Of a DNA stretch of 37,984 nucleotides, positions 32,890 to 37,984 are shown one piece after another (the stretch's first letter is position 1; every line of letters starts with the position of its first letter). The translations under genes and the position numbers were made by a program. Under the pieces are notes generated by a model that saw only the letters and a program-made list of their open reading frames with translations, was not told the origin of the DNA and ran no database searches. Origin of the DNA: Bifidobacterium breve (GTDB taxonomy: Bacteria; Actinomycetota; Acidimicrobiia; Acidimicrobiales; Ilumatobacteraceae); assembly GCA_945886445.1 (NCBI GenBank), contig CAMCZG010000011.1, positions 1 through 37,984 on the forward strand, given 5' to 3'.

Positions 32890-33604
32890 TTTTCTTTCCG
32901 GCGTTGCCGTTCTCACCTGCATCAGTGTTGGTATCGGCGCACTGTCGGTTAATGCAAATAGTGCATTCGCCAAAAAAGATTCGCGACCCGAAGCTCTCAT
33001 TGTGGGTGACTCGATGATGGCCGTGCTCGGTGTTTTTGACGCAGCTCTCAAGGAGCTCGACAAGAAACATCCAGTGATATATGCGGCCCAGCCATGCCAA
33101 TTGCTTACACACTCTGGCTGTATTCCCGAGACAAAAGAAAGCGCACTTGAACGATTCAAAAATGCACGAGGAAAATTCAGTGATGTCATCATCGTTGCTA
33201 CCGGCTACAACGAATTCAGTGATGAAGTTTTCATCGATGCCACTAAAAAGTTTCGTGACGAAGCCAAAAAGCAAAAAGTGTCCATCATCTGGCTTACTTA
33301 CCGTGAAAATGGAAATGTCACTGAAAAATCGAAACGCTTTAATGCCATCTTGCGTCGAGTCGCTAAATCTGACCCGAAGTTCTTCCTCTACGACTGGAAC
33401 GAATTCTCACTGGGAAAATTGAGTTGGTTTAGTGGCGATCGCATTCACATGAGCCGTGGGGGCGGCACAAACTTGGCACGTTATTTAGGTAAGGCAATTG
33501 GCGAAGTCATTGATATTCGTCGCTCCAGAGGTACAACAACAACGACATCTACCACCACAACATTGGTGGAGGGAACCACCACTACTTCCTTACTTGCGGG
33601 GTGA
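32849..33604 (+). CDS. Secreted SGNH-hydrolase-like protein with Thr-rich C-terminus
   Basis: A 251-residue exported protein starting with TTG at 32849, the only good start before the signal sequence. The N-terminus has KK, a hydrophobic core (about 15-33) and a likely cleavage site after NSAFA (about residue 41). The SGNH-like blocks are VGDSMMAV, TGYNEF and DRIHMSRGGG. Cell-wall acylation or deacylation is a family-based guess. The tail GTTTTTSTTTTLVEG is a Thr stalk like that of the proteins at 26188 and 1. The middle part is Lys-rich compared with its neighbours. The start lies 41 bp inside the LLM gene, and no clear Shine-Dalgarno is seen. Confidence 0.8.
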   Translation: MKKPLAYFYRYKTSFLSGVAVLTCISVGIGALSVNANSAFAKKDSRPEALIVGDSMMAVLGVFDAALKELDKKHPVIYAAQPCQLLTHSGCIPETKESALERFKNARGKFSDVIIVATGYNEFSDEVFIDATKKFRDEAKKQKVSIIWLTYRENGNVTEKSKRFNAILRRVAKSDPKFFLYDWNEFSLGKLSWFSGDRIHMSRGGGTNLARYLGKAIGEVIDIRRSRGTTTTTSTTTTLVEGTTTTSLLAG

Positions 33605-34090
33605 TTGAACGAAACGATCGGGAGCAAATGCTGGCTCCACCATCAACTTCTGGTTCCAATCGTGTGTGAGACGCCGATGTGCAATACGCCAATCACCATC
33701 GCGTAATTCAAAAGTGTCGAAGTAACGACCTGCAAAATTTTCTAGGTACTCGCCACCATCGTTGCTGCACCGGTGCCATGCAAGAACTTGTGTTTCTGCT
33801 TCTGCAGTGGTGAGTGAGGTGAAATTAAATACGGTGTCGGAAGGAAAATGCTTTGTTGCAATGGCATAGCCACGCAAACTCGTTGTTGCATGCTTTGCAA
33901 AGTCGGCGCCTAAGCCCTTGAATGACCCGTAGTCGGCGGTGCCATCGGCGTGAAATGCAGATGCCACAAGTTCAGGGTCGCAACGGTCAATGCCGAGGCA
34001 ATAATTCAATATGCAACGACGCATCGCGCGCTCTGCGGCAATGGCTGCTTCTGGAGACAATGGACCGTTGAGTTCTTGCGGAGTCGTCAT
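33590..34090 (-). CDS. SnoaL-like (NTF2-fold) protein
   Basis: A protein of about 166 residues of the SnoaL-like NTF2 superfamily, small cone-shaped domains used by polyketide cyclases, dehydratases and dioxygenase beta subunits. Typical features are the helix-rich start AERAMRRCILNYCLGIDRCDPELVASAF, the HADGTADYG turn, and the end RDGDWRIAHRRLTHDW. The frame extends to TTG 34114; ATG 34090 is preferred, with TACAGT 8 nt upstream. Enzyme activity is unknown. The 3' end overlaps the SGNH gene by 15 bp on the other strand. Confidence 0.85.
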   Translation of the reverse strand: MTTPQELNGPLSPEAAIAAERAMRRCILNYCLGIDRCDPELVASAFHADGTADYGSFKGLGADFAKHATTSLRGYAIATKHFPSDTVFNFTSLTTAEAETQVLAWHRCSNDGGEYLENFAGRYFDTFELRDGDWRIAHRRLTHDWNQKLMVEPAFAPDRFVQSPRK

Positions 34091-34098
34091 GAAAAGGA

Positions 34099-34104
34099 AC
34101 TGTA
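34099..34104 (-). promoter_or_regulatory. Candidate -10 box (TACAGT) for the SnoaL-like gene
   Basis: TACAGT on the minus strand, 8-nt spacer, ATG at 34090. It sits just before the uppP stop (34107), so both genes may have separate promoters. Confidence 0.38.
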
Positions 34105-34106
34105 GT

Positions 34107-34928
34107 TCAGCCAATTGTGTTGCTCATGATCAGCACTGCAGTGACAGCAGCCGCCGCCAAGCGATACCAACCAAATCGCGCTAATGGGCGTGCCGACAAG
34201 TAACTCACCAGCCATTTCACCGCAATAATTGCGGTCGCAAAGGCCACTACTGCCCCCAGAATTGGGGTACCCCAGCCATAAGCATCGACCAATTCACCAC
34301 CATTTTTTGTCAAGTCGAGTGCTGTAGCAGCGGTCAAAGTTGCAAGCCCCAACAAGAAACTAAATTCCAAAGCCGCAGCCATAGAGCAGCCCACCAGAAG
34401 CGCCGCCACAATGGTGATGAGGCTTCGGCTCACTCCTGGCCACATTGCTAACGCCTGTGCGACACCAATAATGAATGCATTCTTCAACGTGATGTCGGCA
34501 ATATTGCGGGTGCCATATGCCGGCTTCCACCATAAAAGAAAAACGCCACCCACTGCCCAAGCTGCAACAATCGCCCACGGAGTAAACAACTTGTCTTTAA
34601 TGCTGTCTCCAAAAGCAACTCCAATGACCGCTGCAGGAAGAAACGCGCACCCAAGCATGGTCAAGATGCTGCGTCCCTCTGCGTCTTTGCCAATAACGCC
34701 TTTGGCCATGCTCGCAATGCGCACGCGATACAAGGCGACAACCGCCAAAATTGCGCCAAGCTGAATCGCAATGGCGTAGGTATCGGCCGCAACCTTTCCC
34801 GCTTCATCGCCCAAGCCCAAAAGGTGCTGGGTAACAAGAAGATGCCCTGTTGAAGAGATGGGCAGAAACTCTGTAATGCCCTCAACGACCCCGAGGACAA
34901 TTGCGTCGAGAATCGAAAGAGGCGTCAT
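34107..34928 (-). CDS. uppP: Undecaprenyl-diphosphatase UppP (BacA)
   Basis: A 273-residue membrane phosphatase that recycles undecaprenyl diphosphate for peptidoglycan synthesis and gives some bacitracin tolerance. The signature EGITEFLPISSTGHL (residues 16-30) and the second motif PGVSRSLIT are both present, with about eight hydrophobic segments. The frame extends upstream to 34973, but the ATG at 34928 gives MTPLSILDAIVLG, the usual family start. It is followed by the SnoaL-like gene after 16 bp and lies 53 bp downstream of the tRNA-Glu gene on the same strand. Confidence 0.95.
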   Translation of the reverse strand: MTPLSILDAIVLGVVEGITEFLPISSTGHLLVTQHLLGLGDEAGKVAADTYAIAIQLGAILAVVALYRVRIASMAKGVIGKDAEGRSILTMLGCAFLPAAVIGVAFGDSIKDKLFTPWAIVAAWAVGGVFLLWWKPAYGTRNIADITLKNAFIIGVAQALAMWPGVSRSLITIVAALLVGCSMAAALEFSFLLGLATLTAATALDLTKNGGELVDAYGWGTPILGAVVAFATAIIAVKWLVSYLSARPLARFGWYRLAAAAVTAVLIMSNTIG

Positions 34929-34981
34929 ACGTGTTACCGACAGTATCAACGCTGAATCCAAGAAAAGAAGCAAGTATTAGT

Positions 34982-35057
34982 TGGCAGCCCCAACGGGATT
35001 CGAACCCGTGCCGCCACCTTGAGAGGGTGGTGTCCTAGGCCACTAGACGATGGGGCC
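34982..35057 (-). tRNA. tRNA-Glu (anticodon CTC)
   Basis: 76 nt including an encoded CCA. The acceptor stem is GGCCCCA with TGGGGCT (first pair G-U), the anticodon stem CCACC/GGTGG holds loop CTCTCAA with anticodon CTC for GAG codons, and the T arm has GGTTCGAATCC. Discriminator G, then CCA at 34982-34984. The gltX gene lies 0.8 kb upstream on the same strand. Confidence 0.97.
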
Positions 35058-35090
35058 AAGTAGCGATGGTCAGGTTATCAGTGGCCCGGA

Positions 35091-35123
35091 AACAAAAGGC
35101 CCGAGCGCACTAGCGTTCGGGCC
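35091..35123 (-). terminator. Rho-independent terminator after tRNA-Gln
   Basis: On the minus strand an 11-bp stem (GGCCCGAACGC, loop TAGT, GCGCTCGGGCC; one G-U pair) is followed by TTTTGTT. It lies 19 nt after the 3' end of tRNA-Gln and before tRNA-Glu, so most tRNA-Gln transcription should end here. Confidence 0.85.
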
Positions 35124-35141
35124 AAGTTTGTTGAGTATTTG

Positions 35142-35213
35142 CTGGGGAGCAAGGAATCGAACCCTGAATAACAGAACCAGAATCTGCTGTGTTGCCAGTT
35201 ACACCACTCCCCA
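35142..35213 (-). tRNA. tRNA-Gln (anticodon CTG)
   Basis: 72 nt, acceptor TGGGGAG/CTCCCCA, D stem GTGT/ACAC, anticodon stem GCAGA/TCTGT with loop TTCTGGT giving anticodon CTG for CAG codons, and T stem CAGGG/CCTTG. Discriminator G is followed by CAA rather than CCA, so the 3' CCA is added by enzyme, unlike in the neighbouring tRNA-Glu. Confidence 0.95.
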
Positions 35214-35261
35214 ATGGAGCACCCTGATTGTATCGCCACCAAGGGAAATGAAAACCGCCTA

Positions 35262-35879
35262 TTAGCCGGTGATCTTCCAGAGGTTTCCGAAGCCAATGAC
35301 ACGGGCAAGAGCGATTCCCACACCCTCTTTCACATGCTTCTTGAAGGCGCTATTTCCCGCAATTGGGCTATTTGGCGATGACGACGTCGTGGCATCAAAA
35401 CCCCACTCATGGGCGGTGAGGCGTGAGCGCAGTTCGTGATATGGGTCGGTCACAATCACTATGCGTTCAATTCCTGCGAAATTGGAGTCGGTCGTCACGA
35501 GGTTTCTCACATTGCGTAATGCCTCATAAGTGGAGCGCGATGACGACTCTTGCAGCAGATCCTCTTGTGGAACTCCTTGTTCACGCAAAAAGATTGCCGA
35601 TGCCGACGCTTCAGTAAAGCGGTCGCCGGGTTTGTTGCCTCCGGTGAGAACAATGCGTGGCGCAACGTTTTGCTTCCACAAATCAAAAGCATGCATGAGT
35701 CGTGCTGTTAAAAGCGGTGAAGGAACACCGTCGTACTGCGCAGCACCCATCACCACGATGGCATCAACTTGCGCAGTTGATTGTGTCTGCCCAACACGCC
35801 ACACTTCAAACACCGTTAGACCCACATATAACGAACCAACGCACATGAGCATTGCAAGAACTTGTGCTGCACGTTTCAT
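35262..35879 (-). CDS. YdcF/SanA-like DUF218 membrane-anchored protein
   Basis: A 205-residue protein of the DUF218 family (YdcF, SanA, ElyC). One N-terminal membrane anchor (about residues 5-24) is followed by the domain motifs AIVVMGAAQYDGVPSPLLTARL, IVLTGGNKPGD, ESSSRSTYEALRN and IVTDPYHELRS, all family-typical. Relatives act in envelope biogenesis and vancomycin tolerance; SanA and ElyC are linked to peptidoglycan or polysaccharide precursors. Its ATG lies 13 bp after the gltX stop, so it is probably cotranscribed with gltX. Confidence 0.87.
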   Translation of the reverse strand: MKRAAQVLAMLMCVGSLYVGLTVFEVWRVGQTQSTAQVDAIVVMGAAQYDGVPSPLLTARLMHAFDLWKQNVAPRIVLTGGNKPGDRFTEASASAIFLREQGVPQEDLLQESSSRSTYEALRNVRNLVTTDSNFAGIERIVIVTDPYHELRSRLTAHEWGFDATTSSSPNSPIAGNSAFKKHVKEGVGIALARVIGFGNLWKITG

Positions 35880-35892
35880 AGCAAAGGTGTTA

Positions 35893-37305
35893 TTACTTTG
35901 CGAGCCGCTGCGATGCTGCTGCTAAACGCGCAAGGGTTGTTTCGCGACCCAAAAGCTCGAGTGATTCAAAAAGTGGTGGTCCTACTGTGCGGCCGGTAAT
36001 TGCAACACGAATAGGCGCTTGCACTTTTCCGAGCTTCAGGCCGTGCTTTTCGCCCACCTGCTCAATGACTGCTTTGAGCGAATCGTGATTCCATTCTGCA
36101 GTTGCATAAGCGGTTTGTGTTTCGCTGAGAACCGCACTCGCCCACTCGTCTTTTGTTGCCTTTGCCCAAGAGGCATCGTCAATTGCTGGTTCGTCGAGAA
36201 AGAAGAAGTCGATCATTGCGGGTACTTCGGTGAGTGCCGTTACTCGTGTTTGCACAAGTTCAGCCATGCCACGGAAAATATCTTGTTTGAAATTGCCTGC
36301 GGGCCACGGCATGGTTTCGCCAGTGAGGAATGGTTCACATTCGGCAATGAAGACTTCGAGCGGCATTTTGCGAATGTATTCACCATTGAACGCCTGCAAT
36401 TTTTGAATGTCAAAAAATGCTGGCGAATGGTTCACATCTTCCAAGCGGAATGTGTCAACAATGTGTTGCCACGGAACAATTTCTGTGTCGCCGGCGGGCG
36501 CCCAGCCCAAGGTCATGAGGTAGTTCACCATTGATTCAGGAAGAATGCCCTCTTCGCGATATTGCTCTACTGCAACTTTGTCGCGACGCTTCGACAACTT
36601 TTTGCGCTGTTCATTAACGAGCACAGGAACGTGTGCCCACGTAGGCGGAGCAACATTGAGCGCGTTCCAAATCATTTGCTGCTTTGGAGTGTTTGGCAAG
36701 TGCTCTTCTGCACGCACAACATGTGTGATGTTCATTATTTGGTCATCAACCACGTTGGCAAGAAGGAACATTGGCGATCCGTTACCGCGCAAGAGTACAA
36801 AGTCTTCAATGGTGGCGTTATCGAATTTCACTTCACCACGCACGAGGTCGTGCACCACTGTTTCCCCCGCCGGCACACGGAAGCGCAAGACGCGGCCCGG
36901 GCCAGCTTCTAAACCACGGTCGCGGCTGAAGCCGTCGTACCCCGGCTTGCCCGATGCTTTGGCGCGTTCTTGCACTTGTTCGCCGGTGAGGTCGCAGAAA
37001 TACGCTTTGCCCTCTGCAAAAAGCTTCATGGCGGCATCTATGTGTGCCTGCGCATTGGCTGACTGGAAGTACGGCCCCTCGAATTGCGGATGGTCGTTGT
37101 TGATACCAAGCCAAGCGAGTGCGTCAATAATTCCTTGAGTCCACTGGGGTTCGTTGCGCGATTCGTCGGTGTCTTCAATGCGCAAGACGAAAGTGCCGCC
37201 TTCACGCAAAGTGAGTGCCCAGTTATATAGAGCAGTGCGGGCACCACCCACATGGAAAAAGCCGGTGGGTGATGGAGCGAAGCGGTATCGAGGAGTGGTT
37301 GTCAT
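35893..37305 (-). CDS. gltX: Glutamyl-tRNA synthetase GltX
   Basis: A 470-residue class I aminoacyl-tRNA synthetase charging tRNA-Glu. The HIGH motif is HVGG (18-21) after FAPSPTGFF, and the KMSKS motif is KLSKR (236-240). RIEDTDESR and the [12 protein letters not shown] region fit GluRS. Length is normal. If the organism lacks GlnRS it might also charge tRNA-Gln, but this cannot be judged here. A TAATCT box lies 9 nt before the ATG, and one of the two hairpin repeats starts 34 bp upstream of the ATG. The DUF218 gene follows. Confidence 0.97.
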   Translation of the reverse strand: MTTTPRYRFAPSPTGFFHVGGARTALYNWALTLREGGTFVLRIEDTDESRNEPQWTQGIIDALAWLGINNDHPQFEGPYFQSANAQAHIDAAMKLFAEGKAYFCDLTGEQVQERAKASGKPGYDGFSRDRGLEAGPGRVLRFRVPAGETVVHDLVRGEVKFDNATIEDFVLLRGNGSPMFLLANVVDDQIMNITHVVRAEEHLPNTPKQQMIWNALNVAPPTWAHVPVLVNEQRKKLSKRRDKVAVEQYREEGILPESMVNYLMTLGWAPAGDTEIVPWQHIVDTFRLEDVNHSPAFFDIQKLQAFNGEYIRKMPLEVFIAECEPFLTGETMPWPAGNFKQDIFRGMAELVQTRVTALTEVPAMIDFFFLDEPAIDDASWAKATKDEWASAVLSETQTAYATAEWNHDSLKAVIEQVGEKHGLKLGKVQAPIRVAITGRTVGPPLFESLELLGRETTLARLAAASQRLAK

Positions 37306-37314
37306 GACCCTTGC

Positions 37315-37320
37315 AGATTA
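37315..37320 (-). promoter_or_regulatory. Candidate -10 box (TAATCT) for gltX
   Basis: TAATCT on the minus strand with a 9-nt spacer to the ATG at 37305. The hairpin repeat at 37339-37389 lies just upstream, about where a -35 element would be. Confidence 0.4.
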
Positions 37321-37338
37321 CCGACCCCACCCCACCAA

Positions 37339-37389
37339 GAGTGTTCTCGGCGCGGTGTGGCCCGGTTTTCGCGACAATTTGCGCCGAGA
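37339..37389. repeat. 51-bp hairpin repeat, copy 1 (inverted partner at 37789-37839)
   Basis: This 51-bp unit matches the reverse complement of 37789-37839 at 47 of 51 positions. Each copy is itself palindromic at its ends: TTCTCGGCGC (37344-37353) pairs with GCGCCGAGAA (37381-37390), enclosing a 27-nt centre with GGTTTTCGCGAC. It lies between the DUF2237 stop and the gltX start. I found no third copy by eye. Confidence 0.85.
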
Positions 37390-37398
37390 AACTGTGCT

Positions 37399-37761
37399 TT
37401 AGAGTGCAAACTTTTGGAGGTCGCTCAATTCGACGAACTCCAGGGTATGTAAATGCGTCGCGTGCAAGTTCACCTGTGGTGCGTGGCCCGCTTCAAATGC
37501 TTCTTGCCAACGCATGGCACACAAGCACCAATGATCGCCCGCTTTCAAACCAGCGAATCCGTATTGCGGCATCGGCGTAGAGAGATCATTTCCTGCATTT
37601 TTGGAGAATGCGAGAAATTCATCGGTCATCACTGCGCACACCGTGTGCACACCTTGGTCATCGCCACCTGTTTCACAACAACCAGTGCGGTAAAAACCAG
37701 TCATTGGTTCGGTGCAACAAGTTGCAATGGGTTCACCAAAAACGTTCGGCTGAGTTGTCAT
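37399..37761 (-). CDS. DUF2237 family protein
   Basis: A 120-residue protein matching the DUF2237 family throughout its length: NVFGEPIATCC near the start, TGFYRTGCCETGGDDQG, HTVCAVMTDEFLAFS, GNDLSTPMP, and GDHWCLCAMRWQEA. It is rich in conserved cysteines (C15, C16, C28, C29, C42 and the CLC pair), but I know of no established function. It is a single gene lying between two inverted copies of a 51-bp hairpin repeat, separate from gltX and lysA. TAGACA lies 6 nt upstream of the ATG. Confidence 0.9.
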   Translation of the reverse strand: MTTQPNVFGEPIATCCTEPMTGFYRTGCCETGGDDQGVHTVCAVMTDEFLAFSKNAGNDLSTPMPQYGFAGLKAGDHWCLCAMRWQEAFEAGHAPQVNLHATHLHTLEFVELSDLQKFAL

Positions 37762-37788
37762 GGCATATGTCTAGCGTGAAGTGGCAGA

Positions 37789-37839
37789 TCTCGGCGCGAA
37801 TTGTCGCGAAAACCGGGCTTTACCGCGCCGAGAACACTC
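37789..37839. repeat. 51-bp hairpin repeat, copy 2 (inverted)
   Basis: Inverted copy of 37339-37389 (four mismatches in 51). Arms TCTCGGCGC (37789-37797) and GCGCCGAGA (37825-37833) pair perfectly. It starts within the lysA stop codon and lies just upstream of the DUF2237 promoter. No T-run follows, so it is not a standard intrinsic terminator; a REP-like or 3'-stabilising element is possible. Confidence 0.85.
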
Positions 37840-37984
37840 AATTGGGATTGAGGGTGAGGAGATCTTCGTAGGTTTCGCGGCGGCGCACTACGCGGGCCTG
37901 GCCATCTTTCACGAAAACAACCGCAGGCTTGGTGACCATGTTGTAGTTCGATGCCATGGAGTAGCCATAAGCGCCGGTCACCGG
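37838..37984 (-). CDS. lysA: Diaminopimelate decarboxylase, C-terminal end (5' part beyond window)
   Basis: The last 48 codons and TGA (37838-37840) of a gene that runs out of the window. The reading [12 protein letters not shown] followed by KPAVVFV and [12 protein letters not shown] matches the C-terminus of diaminopimelate decarboxylase, where the Tyr in GAY and the SNYN region help bind pyridoxal phosphate and substrate across the dimer. LysA makes lysine from meso-diaminopimelate, the last step of the pathway. Only this piece is visible, so completeness cannot be judged. Confidence 0.88.
   Translation of the reverse strand, partial: PVTGAYGYSMASNYNMVTKPAVVFVKDGQARVVRRRETYEDLLTLNPN

Noticed and set aside
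37339-37839. Inverted repeats as ends of an insertion sequence
   Set aside because: The enclosed gene is DUF2237, not a transposase, and no target-site duplication is apparent. A REP/MITE-like element is kept only as a hypothesis.

Overview
The window is a compact, gene-dense chromosomal stretch, most likely from a free-living, probably aquatic actinobacterium of the class Acidimicrobiia. That placement is inference from several signs: roughly balanced base composition, two LLM (F420-type) oxidoreductases, MauE, a CitE/malyl-CoA lyase/methylsuccinyl-CoA-dehydrogenase-like set, secreted proteins with Thr/Ser-rich tails, and many start codons placed 6-9 nt after a TANNNT box, as in actinobacterial leaderless transcripts. 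Gaps are short (none above about 120 bp), same-strand genes often overlap by 4 bp, and several convergent genes overlap at their 3' ends. I see no insertion sequence, prophage or CRISPR array.

Layout. 1-5.4 kb: an open-ended secreted lipoprotein with two DUF1524/HNH nuclease domains, a 3Fe-4S ferredoxin, an S9 oligopeptidase, and a minus-strand run of MBL hydrolase, flavin reductase and MauE. 5.5-8.4 kb: the most striking part, a three-gene operon of an alpha/beta hydrolase, a thioredoxin-like/unknown-domain fusion, and a UGSC-family selenoprotein whose Sec codon is an in-frame TGA at 8129-8131 followed by a SECIS-type hairpin. 8.4-12 kb (minus): mutY, a MaoC dehydratase, a UPF0104/LPG-synthase-TM membrane protein and a serine hydrolase. 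12-17 kb: a methylsuccinyl-CoA-dehydrogenase-like acyl-CoA dehydrogenase, a HAD hydrolase, a Chloroflexus-type malyl-CoA lyase, a second CitE-like lyase and a dienelactone hydrolase; this looks like C4/C5-dicarboxyl-CoA metabolism. 17-22.7 kb: two uncharacterised genes from a divergent promoter, the helicase hrpB and a class I fumarase. 22.7-29 kb (minus): crotonase, LLM oxidoreductase, ABC-F ATPase, an SGNH lipoprotein, mscL and an MFS transporter. 29-35 kb: amidase, SDR, alpha/beta hydrolase, second LLM enzyme, second SGNH protein, SnoaL-like protein and uppP. 35-38 kb (minus): tRNA-Glu(CTC), a terminator, tRNA-Gln(CTG), a YdcF-like protein, gltX, a DUF2237 gene bracketed by two inverted 51-bp hairpin repeats, and the 3' end of lysA.

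The selenoprotein operon is the best candidate for a poorly described system. The fusion protein carries a CxxC thioredoxin-like domain beside a Sec-x-x-C protein, which suggests a thiol/selenol redox or lyase activity on a small molecule, with the hydrolase acting before or after it. No selA/B/C/D gene lies in the window, so decoding must rely on genes elsewhere. Gene names come from recognised motifs and remembered family sequences, not database searches.
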